Below are positions 1-9,177 of a stretch of DNA of 64,000 bases, piece by piece; position 1 is the first letter of the stretch; each line of letters begins with the position of its first letter. Below the pieces are notes generated by a model that was not told where the DNA came from, made no database searches, and saw only the letters and a list, made by a program, of their open reading frames with translations. Made by a program: the position numbers and the translations under genes. The stretch is from Peribacillus simplex (lineage in GTDB: Bacteria > Bacillota > Bacilli > Bacillales > DSM-1321): NCBI RefSeq assembly GCF_001578185.1, contig NZ_CP011008.1, positions 3,686,001-3,750,000 of the forward strand. Reading direction: 5' to 3'.

Positions 1-454
1 GACGTAATAAATAAAAGTCCTCTATATTGTCTTTTACTTTTAATTTCTTATATGGAAGAAAAGGTCTTCTTAATTCCACATTGTTTTTTGTAACTTTTAA
101 TCCACATACTACTAATTCAGATTTACTTTCAATCATATTCTTAACAAGAAGTTCACACATATTGTTGTCAATCCAGTCATCACTATCAACGAACTGTATA
201 TAATTACCGGTGGATATTTTAAGTCCATCATTTCTCGCAGCAGAAGTACCTGCATTATTTTTATGAAAAACCTTTATACGGCTATCAAGCTCTGCATATC
301 TATCGCAAATCTCACCACTGTTGTCTGGGGAACCATCATTTACAAGAATAATTTCTAAATCTTCATACGATTGTTCTATAATGCTGTCTACACAACGTGA
401 TAACCATTTCTCAGCTTTATATATAGGTACAATTATTGATACTTTTGTATTCAT
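1..454 (-). CDS. Glycosyltransferase family 2, N-terminal part (runs off the left edge)
   Basis: This is the N-terminal 151 residues of a GT-A fold glycosyltransferase that would transfer a sugar from a nucleotide-sugar to a growing surface polysaccharide at the inner face of the membrane. I read it from the reverse complement: it opens MNTKVSIIVPIYKAEKWLSR, has VNDGS at about residues 38-42 and the metal-binding VDSDDW at about 89-94, all typical of family 2. The ATG lies just after a clear GGAG site. It is the last gene seen of the exopolysaccharide operon, 241 bases after the pyruvyl transferase stop. The acceptor sugar cannot be told. Confidence 0.85.
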   Translation of the reverse strand, partial: MNTKVSIIVPIYKAEKWLSRCVDSIIEQSYEDLEIILVNDGSPDNSGEICDRYAELDSRIKVFHKNNAGTSAARNDGLKISTGNYIQFVDSDDWIDNNMCELLVKNMIESKSELVVCGLKVTKNNVELRRPFLPYKKLKVKDNIEDFYLLR

Positions 455-520
455 TATTACTCCTTTTTCAATCGTTAAGACGATTATTTTCCTTTATTTA
501 ATATACGCAGGTGCTTTAAA

Positions 521-545
521 AGGGTATCAATACCCTCGTTTCTAA
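521..545 (-). terminator. Weak hairpin between two polysaccharide genes
   Basis: A 16-base perfect palindrome (AGGGTATCAATACCCT, 521-536) lies in the gap between the pyruvyl transferase and the next glycosyltransferase; on the minus strand it is followed by TTTTAAAG. It may be a weak terminator or only an attenuating stem. The loop would be very short, so confidence is low. Confidence 0.25.
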
Positions 546-695
546 AACTGTCTTGCATATTTTAGGAAAATATAATATGCTGACAATAAATTCAAAAATT
601 AATTAACTATTTTTTCCAACTCAACCAAATTAGTCATTCTCGATCAAATATTACCTTTAATGTTTATTGGAAGATTGTTATTTAGATCCTTTTTT

Positions 696-1793
696 TCAAT
701 TGTTTTTTTCGTTTATTATATCTTCTAAAAATGTTATTGACTTTTCTCTTTCAAATTCGAGAGTTTCATTAATATTTTCATAATCAATTGCTTCATTCAT
801 TTTATCATTTTGACCATTTATTATTTGTCGATCACTTAAATCTAAAAGATTTATTATGTTAGTTATCCTAGAATTAAAGTTATTTTTCGAATTTGAAAGA
901 GCATAAAAGAAATCTTTTTTAAAATTAATCGATAAAGCTACACCATGAAATGAGGTTGTTACAACATATTTTGCATTTTGGATATAACCAAGAAATTCTT
1001 GAGGACCAATATCTCTAATGTTATTCATATCAAAACGAATCTTATGTGTATGATGGACATATAAAATTCGGCAACCGGTTTTTGCTGAAAGTTCCTTTGC
1101 AAAATCAAAAATTTCTGGATTAGCAGCAACTGTATAAAGCAATATATAATCTTTCTCATTGTTTTTATTCTTGCTTAATGAACTCCATTCCTCACTCTTT
1201 ATTAGAAATGTAGGATCCAAATTAATATTTACAACTTTGTCTCCGTTAATATTAAAAAAGTTTTCGGGCTTTGGTTCTCTTATAGATACGTTGTTAAATT
1301 CAAATAATAACTTTTCAATCTTATTAGATTCATCTTCTTCTAAAGATGAAACACCAAAACTTGCAGCATAAGAATTTTTTTTACTGTTTTCATAAACAAA
1401 ATCTAAAAAATAGGTATAATCCATGCCCGATAAAGATAAATTCCAAACTTGGTCACTGCCTACTATAAATTTATCATATACTAGATTTGTTTTTGATATG
1501 TTTCCTTTATCATAAAAGTCTTCAGAAAGTTTTATATAGTTTTTATAAAAATTATCAAAACACAGGTTTGTCTTTTTTTCAGATCGTGAATTAATTAAGT
1601 ATTTAATTAGTTCCTTAAGCCCTCTGATTTCGAGGAATTTTTTAACTTTATACCTTTTAGATATTACATCACTCCTATAATCTATAACCTGACATTCTAC
1701 TCCCAATTTATTAATTACACTTTGTAAAGCATAGGTTTGAAGAGCACCTCCAAAATTATTTGTATTATGATATGTTAACATTCCTATTTTCAC
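696..1793 (-). CDS. Polysaccharide pyruvyl transferase family protein
   Basis: Probable pyruvyl transferase that puts a ketal pyruvate on a sugar of the exopolysaccharide, acting in the cytoplasm on lipid-linked intermediates or nucleotide sugars. The signature start KIGMLTYHNTNNFGGALQTY, the internal FIVGSDQVWN and the later TSFHGVALSI are typical of this family (EpsI/EpsO/CsaB type). I place the start at the GTG at 1793 (365 aa) behind GAGAGGGGA, rather than at an ATG 15 codons earlier that sits deeper inside the preceding gene. It overlaps the Wzy-like gene by 29 bases, which suggests translational coupling. Base composition is very AT-rich. Confidence 0.8.
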   Translation of the reverse strand: MKIGMLTYHNTNNFGGALQTYALQSVINKLGVECQVIDYRSDVISKRYKVKKFLEIRGLKELIKYLINSRSEKKTNLCFDNFYKNYIKLSEDFYDKGNISKTNLVYDKFIVGSDQVWNLSLSGMDYTYFLDFVYENSKKNSYAASFGVSSLEEDESNKIEKLLFEFNNVSIREPKPENFFNINGDKVVNINLDPTFLIKSEEWSSLSKNKNNEKDYILLYTVAANPEIFDFAKELSAKTGCRILYVHHTHKIRFDMNNIRDIGPQEFLGYIQNAKYVVTTSFHGVALSINFKKDFFYALSNSKNNFNSRITNIINLLDLSDRQIINGQNDKMNEAIDYENINETLEFEREKSITFLEDIINEKNN

Positions 1794-3018
1794 GATTTTT
1801 CCCCTCTCGATTAAGATATACATTAGCCATAGCAACAAATATCAGATAAGTCAGCAGGAAATTTATATCAAACAACGGATTTCCAGTAAATCCATAACTT
1901 ATGAAATATACTTGCAAGTATAAACTTGAAACTAACGTTGCAATCAAATTCTTGTTATCAGCTTTGCTAAGTGCATTTTTTATCAATTTCATAGTATTAA
2001 AGAAAGTAAATATAAATATTGATAGAAGGCAAATTAATCCTACTAATCCTAATTCAGCTAGTACTTGTAAATATATATTATGAGGGGCTCCTCCATTAAA
2101 TAAAATCCGAGTTGATTGTGCTCCGTTCCCTATTAAAGGACTTTCCTTAAAGTATTCCCAAGTTATAATGAATAAATCAAATCTTCCGTTTGAAACGTCA
2201 TTCGTATTGAACCATTTATAAAAGATTGGGTTTGAACTAGACAATGAAGTGAGAACTGTAAACAATATTATTATAAGTAAGAATATCACAGTGAAATATT
2301 TTAATAAGTTCCTTTTTTCCGCTATTGCCATTGTGATAATAACTATAAAAATAGCTATAACATTAAATAATAATGGGCCCCTTTTAACCGTCATAAACAG
2401 AGCAATTATCCCAATAATATATAATAACAAGTAAATTAGCCTTTGGTTTTTAATGGTTATCATTTTTCCAAATACTATTGCATTAAAAACAGAAATATAA
2501 AACGCATTTGTTCCCGTTTGTCCTGTAATTCCAGCACTTTCCCCCCGGCTAAATGCCTCTAAATTAAATGCTAATTGTTCTGTATTTAATATATTTCTGT
2601 TAATTATTACTATTAATTCAGGAATTATAAAATACAAAATCGTAGTTAATACATGAATTAGTGAGAATATAAAAAAAACACTCATTATTCTTTTTTGGCA
2701 CTTAAAATCGTTTTCAAATATTATTTTAATTATTATTAGGACAAATATTGAAATAACAAATCTAAGTCCATCACTTAAGTTTGTTGTATAAATAAGACTT
2801 ACTAAATTTATAAAACAAAAAACTGACCATAATATATTATCAATTTTAAATATAATTTGATCTTTTTTATTTAATATATAAGATAAAATTAATAAAGCTA
2901 ATATTAACGTTAGCATTATATATCCATTCATAAGATATGAAAAAAATGAATATAAGCCTATAATCAATGTTATACTATTTTCCAGAATATTATTTCCATA
3001 TAACTTATAAGTCCTCAT
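1765..3018 (-). CDS. O-antigen ligase / Wzy-type polymerase, membrane protein
   Basis: A 417-residue integral membrane protein with about ten to twelve hydrophobic segments. It has a Wzy_C-type stretch in its second half (GRFDLFIITWEYF, then GNGAQSTR and GGAPHNIYLQVLAELG), where the HN in an extracellular loop is typical of O-antigen ligases and polymerases. In a gene cluster with a priming transferase and many glycosyltransferases, the likely job is to polymerise repeat units on the outside of the membrane. It follows the frameshifted glycosyltransferase by two bases and overlaps the next gene. I cannot separate polymerase from ligase from sequence alone. No flippase is visible within the window. 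Confidence 0.75.
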   Translation of the reverse strand: MRTYKLYGNNILENSITLIIGLYSFFSYLMNGYIMLTLILALLILSYILNKKDQIIFKIDNILWSVFCFINLVSLIYTTNLSDGLRFVISIFVLIIIKIIFENDFKCQKRIMSVFFIFSLIHVLTTILYFIIPELIVIINRNILNTEQLAFNLEAFSRGESAGITGQTGTNAFYISVFNAIVFGKMITIKNQRLIYLLLYIIGIIALFMTVKRGPLLFNVIAIFIVIITMAIAEKRNLLKYFTVIFLLIIILFTVLTSLSSSNPIFYKWFNTNDVSNGRFDLFIITWEYFKESPLIGNGAQSTRILFNGGAPHNIYLQVLAELGLVGLICLLSIFIFTFFNTMKLIKNALSKADNKNLIATLVSSLYLQVYFISYGFTGNPLFDINFLLTYLIFVAMANVYLNREGKNRENRNVNIS

Positions 3019-3020
3019 AA

Positions 3021-4207
3021 TTAATTAAATTCTTCTAATAATTTATTAAAATTAACTGAATACAAATTAGAGTTATAATTATAGGAATGCACTCTATTGT
3101 ATTTGCTCATTTTTTGCCGAAGTACTTCATCTTTTAGTAGTCTTTCCATAACTATTTTTAATTCATCCACTAGCATATCTCCTCTTTTGACAATCATTCC
3201 ACATTTAGAGTTAATTAGCTCTGGCATTGCACCTGCATCACTAATGATTACTGGTATGCCAGCAGCCATATTTTCTACCACTGTAAGATTAAATGCTTCT
3301 TCGCATAATGATGGAATTACCCCAATATCAGCAATTGAATATATCGATGGCATATCCTTATAGTCAATGTAACCCGTAAATATAATTTTTTCTTTTATAG
3401 CTTCTGCCATTTTGATCAAGTCCCTATAAAATCTATCCTTCTTTGTTTCACCATATGTCGCACTTCCAACAATTACAAGTTTCACTTTAAGATTTTCAGG
3501 AAGTTTCGAAAAAGCTAAAATAAGTTCTTTTATACCTTTTTCAGGAACTAATCTCCCCGTATATAATATTACTTTTTCATCCTCTTTGATACCATACTTC
3601 TCCTTAACTATTTTACTTTCGTTTGAATTGTTTTCCCTTTCAAATTCACTTATATTAACACCATTGTAAAGTGTTTTTATATTATCTGTTTCTTTTATAG
3701 TGCTCACAGATTTATTAATATAATCACTAATTGTGAAAACATTTTTATAACAATTCAATTTTTTATTTGCTAATTTAGTCTTTGAATTGAGCCAATCATT
3801 ATGCAAGTGAAGTATTAGTTTACCTTTTGCAATATTGTACAATTTCAAACCATATTCGGCATTATTCTCAATAATGACCGCATCAAATTGATCACAATTT
3901 TTTATTTCTTTTTTTACTTTGGAAATATAATTGTTACCAATATAAAAAAAGTTTTGTCTATTGATAATATATCTTATCATTTTATCGAATTTATCTTTAA
4001 GACTATCAGTTTTTATATACCTTATATCGCAATGTTTATACTTTTTAGATTGCTCCATTGCCTCTTTTGAGTAAATGCTGAAAAGAGTTATTTCATGTTT
4101 GAATTTTTGTTCATTTTCTAGTAAAAACATGTCTATAAGATTTTCAACTGCCCCCCCTTAACTGGCGGAACAGGTAGATTCCCAGAAGTAATTATAAGTA
4201 ATTTCAT
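3021..4207 (-). pseudogene. Glycosyltransferase family 4, frameshifted near its N-terminus
   Basis: A GT-B fold, family 4 glycosyltransferase whose reading frame is broken. The natural start is the ATG at 4207, giving MKLLIITSGNLPVPPVKGG, the usual family opening, after which the frame hits a stop. Adding one G to the run of seven G (plus-strand C at 4151-4157) restores GGAVENLID and joins it to the long frame 3021-4130. That long frame carries the C-terminal domain (LYTGRLVPEKGIKEL; EEAFNLTVVENMAAGIPVI). As given, only a form lacking the first 26 residues, including the nucleotide-sugar glycine loop, could be made. Real inactivation, slippage-based switching and a sequencing error are all possible. 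Confidence 0.8.
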
Positions 4208-4217
4208 ATTGGATCCC

Positions 4218-5207
4218 CTAAAATTTTATATTTAAAAATTTATATTGTCTTTTAATAAACCTTTTTCTTTTTGTGTCTAATATTTTCTCGAATAGATGGT
4301 AAATAAAAAATGGCATTATCTCATATACTCTTTTTCTTATTTGGACTTTCGTACCTAATGGTGAATTATCCAATCTATTATTCCAAGGTGATAAATTAAG
4401 ATATTTTTCATACATCTTTTTGAAAGGATGAGTACATTCCTTATTCCAAGGTCTATTATAAAATTTACTTATATAATGAATTATTACTGGATCTTTAATT
4501 GCACTATTAATTTGTTGTTGAGTATAATACTTCTTTATATTATATAATTTCATAATTTGCCTTCTATTCATGTGCAAAAACGGTGGCATCAGATTAAATT
4601 CTGGTTCTAAAATTAATATTCTATCTTTACATACGCCATTTATAATTCCTTGGTCGTGATGTGGAACGTTTCCTCTATACTTATTAATAAATTCAACAAA
4701 ACTTTTTTCAAGTTCATTTTTTCTCCATAATGATAAATTAATCAGTAAAATTCCAGAATTTAAGTACCTGTCATTATCGCCCATTCCTATTATAGACACA
4801 TTATACTTAGCTGGATTATCTTGAACACCTGCTACAAAAAAATCATCAATATTCTTAAGCCATAAATGTTTTAAAGAACCATTTATTATGGTATCACAGT
4901 CTAAATATAATATTTTATCTATATTTATCAGATTAGAAATAAATAATCTTCCATAGGCTGCAATAGGGAAGTCATCTTTCTTTTCAGTCTTCCTCAACAT
5001 ATCTGACCCGTCAATAAAAACAAGATTTCGATTATATACGTCTGCTATTTCTGATAGCTTCTCCTTGTTTTCTTTTGAGATTTTATTATCAATGATATAT
5101 ACACAAATTTCTTCAACATTTTTATTATTTTCAAATAGAGAAAGCATAGAAACTCCCCCATATTTTGCATAATTATCGTCAGTAGAATATAAAACATTTA
5201 ATTTCAT
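4218..5207 (-). CDS. Glycosyltransferase family 8
   Basis: A 329-residue GT-A fold retaining glycosyltransferase resembling lipopolysaccharide galactosyl- and glucosyltransferases of family 8. It starts MKLNVLYSTDDNYAKYGGVS, has the metal-binding LYLDCDTIINGSL with DxD at residues 103-105, and PHHDQGIINGV at about residue 202. The ATG is preceded by AGGAGG at good spacing. It opens a second block of the cluster after a probable terminator at 5281-5308, about ten bases before the frameshifted family 4 gene. The sugar donor is likely UDP-glucose or UDP-galactose by family, but is not shown. Confidence 0.85.
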   Translation of the reverse strand: MKLNVLYSTDDNYAKYGGVSMLSLFENNKNVEEICVYIIDNKISKENKEKLSEIADVYNRNLVFIDGSDMLRKTEKKDDFPIAAYGRLFISNLINIDKILYLDCDTIINGSLKHLWLKNIDDFFVAGVQDNPAKYNVSIIGMGDNDRYLNSGILLINLSLWRKNELEKSFVEFINKYRGNVPHHDQGIINGVCKDRILILEPEFNLMPPFLHMNRRQIMKLYNIKKYYTQQQINSAIKDPVIIHYISKFYNRPWNKECTHPFKKMYEKYLNLSPWNNRLDNSPLGTKVQIRKRVYEIMPFFIYHLFEKILDTKRKRFIKRQYKFLNIKF

Positions 5208-5280
5208 ATTTATTCAATTCCTCCTATGTCTTGTCAAGATAGCTGTTTACATATTACCAGAATCAAGTTAGGAATTATAA

Positions 5281-5308
5281 AAGAGGTATGTTAGCATACA
5301 TACCTCTT
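5281..5308 (-). terminator. Intrinsic terminator between two polysaccharide genes
   Basis: An 11-bp perfect stem (5281-5291 with 5298-5308) and a six-base loop are followed on the minus strand by TTTTATAATT. It sits in the 193-base gap after the family 4 gene ending at 5401, so it could split the operon or only dampen expression of the distal genes. No promoter that I would defend was seen just after it. Confidence 0.55.
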
Positions 5309-5400
5309 AGACTATTATAAAGAGTTCTTTGTATGTAATAGCTAAGCATACACCCATTTTAATTTTCTTTTGATTAGCCTTTTTTACAAGATCTTAGGAG

Positions 5401-6441
5401 CTATTTTTCTAATTGGTATAATTCTTTAATTTTACTAACCCACTCTTGTTGATTATCAAATAACATTGATTCCTTTTTACATTGCTCACTTAATTTTAAA
5501 TAATGTGATTTATCATCTAAAATCTTAATTATTCTCTCCACAAATTCTTTGTCAGTTTCACAAAAACTTCCACAATTATCATTTATAATTGACTTTAAAC
5601 CTCCAACTGGAGTTGCAATTACAGGCTTTCCCAGTGCCATAGCCTCTACAGCTACCAACCCAAATCCCTCCCAATTAGATGTAATAGCAAGTAGTTTTGA
5701 ATTTTTTAAAATTACAAAGGGATTTTTTAAAAAGCCTGTCATTTTAATATTTTCTTCAATATTATATTCCTTAATCTTTTTTATACATTCATCTTTTAAG
5801 TTCCCATCCCCTATCATAATTACTTTTATACCAGGTTTTTGAACTACAAGATTCTTTACTATTTCAATAAAACGCAATGGGTTTTTCACTTCTGTCAATC
5901 TTCCAATAAAAGCTATATCATAATTCAAATTATTATGTTCAGCCAAAGAAGAATTTATAACATTTTGTATATTTACATTGTTTTTTAAAATAAATGACTT
6001 ATCACTTACTATTTTTGAAAAAATAGCTTCATCCAATATTTCTTTAGATACTGTAAGAATCTTTTTATAAGAAAAACATGTACTCATATATGTTAAAGAC
6101 CTTAAGTTGATTTGTCTTAACCAAATTGGATTTTGATGCAAATGAGATATTTTTGTACAAGGATAAAGAGATAATACACTATTAATACTTGCTCTAAAGT
6201 CATGAGCATGAATGATATCTGGTTTCCATTTTCTAAATATTTGATTTAAGTAATAGGGGTTCATTTTTATTAGTGGTATATAAGGTATTTTTTTTTCAAC
6301 TAATACATTTTCTATTGAACCATTAGGCGAAACATATACAAATTCAAATTCATCTGACATTGAGCCTATCATGTTTATTACTACATTTTCAGCACCTGAA
6401 AAAGCGTTGCTTGAAAGTAAATGTAAAATTCTTGTTTTCAT
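5401..6441 (-). CDS. Glycosyltransferase family 4
   Basis: A 346-residue GT-B fold glycosyltransferase. The N-terminal domain opens with ILHLLSSNAFSGAENVVINM, the acceptor-side pattern common in capsule and exopolysaccharide clusters. The C-terminal donor domain has AFIGRLTEVKNPLRFI and the EX7E-type EGFGLVAVEAMALGKPVIAT at about residues 258-277. It begins 20 bases after the stop of the gene at 6462 and is very likely co-transcribed with it. Donor and acceptor are unknown. Confidence 0.88.
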   Translation of the reverse strand: MKTRILHLLSSNAFSGAENVVINMIGSMSDEFEFVYVSPNGSIENVLVEKKIPYIPLIKMNPYYLNQIFRKWKPDIIHAHDFRASINSVLSLYPCTKISHLHQNPIWLRQINLRSLTYMSTCFSYKKILTVSKEILDEAIFSKIVSDKSFILKNNVNIQNVINSSLAEHNNLNYDIAFIGRLTEVKNPLRFIEIVKNLVVQKPGIKVIMIGDGNLKDECIKKIKEYNIEENIKMTGFLKNPFVILKNSKLLAITSNWEGFGLVAVEAMALGKPVIATPVGGLKSIINDNCGSFCETDKEFVERIIKILDDKSHYLKLSEQCKKESMLFDNQQEWVSKIKELYQLEK

Positions 6442-6461
6442 TAAGCTATAACCTCTCGCCT

Positions 6462-7571
6462 TTAAAATTCCAAGTAAATACTTTCCATTTCCTTCATCAC
6501 ATTTTCAATTGAGTATTTTCGCACCATTTCAATGTTTTTATCGGAAAATTTCGAACGCAACTCTTTTGACCCATACAATCGTTCTATCAAACCAGAAAAA
6601 CCTTCTTCATTATCACCTTTTATGACAAAACCGTTTTCACCATTTATCACCAAATCACGATGTCCTCTACAGTCTTTGACAACTAAAGGTAAACCTGTTG
6701 CCATTGCCTCAATAACATTTATCGGTAGCCCTTCCTGTCTGGACGATGAAACTGATAGATCAGAAATAGTCAAAAGCTTATCAATGTCATTGCGATATCC
6801 TAAAAATTGAACAGTCTCTTGTAATTCCAGCCTACTTACCTGATCTCTGTATTGTTGATATAGATTTCCATCGCCAGCTAGTAAAAGTTTTACATTAGGA
6901 ATTTTTTTGTTTACCAAATAAAATGCATCAATTAGTAAATCTTGGTGTTTTCTATAACTAAGTTCTCCGGCAAACAATACAATAAAATCAGTCTCATTAA
7001 AATTATACTTCTTTCTCAATTCATTTTTCATTTCTATAGTCTGTGGTAAGAACTTATTTAAATCAATTCCGACTCCGTTTACAAGTTTAATCGATTTTGC
7101 CTTAAAGTTATTGATAACCTTTTGATAATCCTCTTTATTTATAGTAATAAGACAGTCTGTATATTTTGATAGCCACTTTTCAACGGGATAATATAATAAC
7201 CAATTAACAATTGGTGCACCTTTGTAAAAATGAAAGCCGTGAGCAGTATACAAAACTTTAGTATCTAATTTCCTGGCCTTTATTGCAGCTAGTCTAGTTA
7301 ATGCCCCACCCATAGGAGTATGACAGTGGATTAGTTTATATTTGTTTTTTTCAATTATCTTTTTTAGTTCCTTATATGCTTTAAAATTGGCAAACTTAAA
7401 AGGTGATCGTTCAAATGGAATATTATATTTTACATCCACATAAGGCATTTCCGAATCACCATTACTTGCAACATGTACTTCATAACCTTGTTCCTTAAAC
7501 CACTTTAAATATGGTAAATGGAAATTTAATATATGACTATCAACCGCTGCTGAAAATAGGACTTTTTTCAT
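6462..7571 (-). CDS. Glycosyltransferase family 4, EpsD-like
   Basis: A 369-residue GT-B glycosyltransferase. The opening KVLFSAAVDSHILNFHLPYL followed by FKEQGYEVHVASNG, as I recall it, is close to B. subtilis EpsD and the group that transfers hexosamines to the lipid-linked precursor. HCHTPMGG and LYTAHGFHFYKGAP are also characteristic. The C-terminal donor site is RQEGLPINVIEAMATGLPLV. It lies three bases from the epimerase gene stop and 20 before the next glycosyltransferase. Early action in assembly is inferred from its position near the priming transferase. Confidence 0.88.
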   Translation of the reverse strand: MKKVLFSAAVDSHILNFHLPYLKWFKEQGYEVHVASNGDSEMPYVDVKYNIPFERSPFKFANFKAYKELKKIIEKNKYKLIHCHTPMGGALTRLAAIKARKLDTKVLYTAHGFHFYKGAPIVNWLLYYPVEKWLSKYTDCLITINKEDYQKVINNFKAKSIKLVNGVGIDLNKFLPQTIEMKNELRKKYNFNETDFIVLFAGELSYRKHQDLLIDAFYLVNKKIPNVKLLLAGDGNLYQQYRDQVSRLELQETVQFLGYRNDIDKLLTISDLSVSSSRQEGLPINVIEAMATGLPLVVKDCRGHRDLVINGENGFVIKGDNEEGFSGLIERLYGSKELRSKFSDKNIEMVRKYSIENVMKEMESIYLEF

Positions 7572-7574
7572 AAT

Positions 7575-8456
7575 CTAACACCTATTCTTATAATTTTTTT
7601 CACAGATTTCAATTGATTTAGGTAGATCAGCAATACAGTACTCGAACTCAAAATGCTCTGATAAACTTGAATCAATTACTAAGTTTCCAAAAACTTTATT
7701 TACTATTTTCTTTTCTTTCCCTATCAATTTTACAACATATGATAAAGACTTTAATGAAATTACTTTCTTTGAATTTTGATTTGCTATTAATTGAACTAAC
7801 TCAGCAGTATTGATGTATTCTTTATTTTGTGGGAAAAATACCCCGTCACTATTTCCTTCAATTAATAGTCTTATAAATTCTGATAAATTATCAATAAAAA
7901 TCATACTTCTCTGATTAACTATAGATGGAAATATTGGAGTTTTTAAAGCAATCTTTCTCAAACGTGAGTAATTTCCCGGGCAATTTGCACCATAAATCAT
8001 CGGTGCTCTAACAATGGCTATTTTAAAGTTTTCATCATGAAGTTTGTTTATCTGGATTTCCGCCTCAAGTTTACTTTTTCCATAAAGCGAACTAGGAACA
8101 CAAGGAGTATTATTATCAATAATTACATTTTTGTTTATATCACCATCAAGACCATAGACTGATATTGAGCTCATGAAAATAAATTGTTTTATCCCTTCTT
8201 TTTTTGCTTTATTTGCTAATTCTACTGTTAAATCTCTATTTACCTTGTAATATAAACCTTCCATGTCTTGTTGTTCCTTCTTATGCACAAGTGCTGCTAC
8301 ATGAAAAAGAACATCATAATTAGAAAAATCCAAACTTTTCCATTTATCGTCTTTTAAAGAAATGAAATCTATTTCATATAAATGATGCCATTGACTAAGC
8401 CATTTATTAAGATTTATTCCTACATAACTTTTTTCGCCAGTAACTAGTATCCTCAT
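7575..8456 (-). CDS. NAD-dependent epimerase/dehydratase (extended SDR family)
   Basis: A 293-residue Rossmann-fold sugar-nucleotide modifying enzyme, in the group with UDP-glucose 4-epimerase and UDP-GlcNAc 4-epimerase-like proteins. The nucleotide-binding loop is slightly unusual, VTGEKSYVG where TGxxGxxG is common. The active-site Ser and YxxxK are present as SSISVYG and SLYGKSKLEAE. Length is near that of the short SDR proteins that sit beside priming transferases in capsule clusters. It is tightly packed between the priming transferase and the EpsD-like gene. The exact reaction cannot be set from sequence alone. Confidence 0.82.
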   Translation of the reverse strand: MRILVTGEKSYVGINLNKWLSQWHHLYEIDFISLKDDKWKSLDFSNYDVLFHVAALVHKKEQQDMEGLYYKVNRDLTVELANKAKKEGIKQFIFMSSISVYGLDGDINKNVIIDNNTPCVPSSLYGKSKLEAEIQINKLHDENFKIAIVRAPMIYGANCPGNYSRLRKIALKTPIFPSIVNQRSMIFIDNLSEFIRLLIEGNSDGVFFPQNKEYINTAELVQLIANQNSKKVISLKSLSYVVKLIGKEKKIVNKVFGNLVIDSSLSEHFEFEYCIADLPKSIEICEKNYKNRC

Positions 8457-8497
8457 CTAACTTCAACCTCAAATCCCCAAATAAATTGCTGCCCCTT

Positions 8498-9109
8498 TTA
8501 CTTTTGAGTAAACGATTTACTTGTTCCACCTTCTTTAACACCTTCACTTCTAAGGACAGAGAAAACCGTTTTTATAAAAACTTTTACGTCAAAAGGAAAA
8601 CTCATTTTTTCTACATATTCTCCATCAAGCCTAGATTTTACTTCTATCGGAAGCTCATCTCTCCCATTTATCTGTGCCCATCCTGTAAGACCTGGAGAAA
8701 TATCATTAGCCCTATATTTATCTCGCTCTTTCATTAAATCAAATTGATTCCAAAGCGCTGGCCGGGGTCCAATTATGCTCATTTCACCCTTAAGAATATT
8801 AATTATTTGTGGGAGTTCATCTAAACTGGTTTTACGTAAAAACTTTCCTACTCTTGTTATATAAGATTCTGGATTTTCCAATAGATGTGTAGGAGTATCT
8901 TTGGGTGTGTCTATTTTCATCGTTCTAAATTTAAGAATATAAAACTCTGATTTGTTTATACCAATACGGCGTTGTTTAAAAAAGACCGGACCTCTTGAAT
9001 CTATTTTTATAAAAACGATTAAGATAATAATGAAAGGAAATAATACTATTAACCCCAACAATGAAAGAATAAAATCAATCATCTTCTTTATATATTTTTG
9101 ATAAATCAT
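8498..9109 (-). CDS. Priming sugar transferase (undecaprenyl-phosphate sugar-1-phosphate transferase), EpsL-like
   Basis: A 203-residue bacterial sugar transferase that would load the first sugar-1-phosphate onto undecaprenyl phosphate at the cytoplasmic face. One N-terminal membrane segment (IDFILSLLGLIVLFPFIIIL) is followed by the diagnostic FFKQRRIG, FYILKFRTM, TSLDELPQIINILKGEMS and IGPRPALWNQ, and by GLTGWAQINGRDELP. It is the short form without the N-terminal five-helix half of WbaP. It starts the variable, AT-rich part of the cluster just downstream of galU, and defines assembly of the repeat unit. Confidence 0.92.
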   Translation of the reverse strand: MIYQKYIKKMIDFILSLLGLIVLFPFIIILIVFIKIDSRGPVFFKQRRIGINKSEFYILKFRTMKIDTPKDTPTHLLENPESYITRVGKFLRKTSLDELPQIINILKGEMSIIGPRPALWNQFDLMKERDKYRANDISPGLTGWAQINGRDELPIEVKSRLDGEYVEKMSFPFDVKVFIKTVFSVLRSEGVKEGGTSKSFTQK

Positions 9110-9177
9110 ATTAATTCCCGCCTTATTGTTCTATTATTTCATCTTTATGAACTCTACAATAAAAATGATATTACAGT

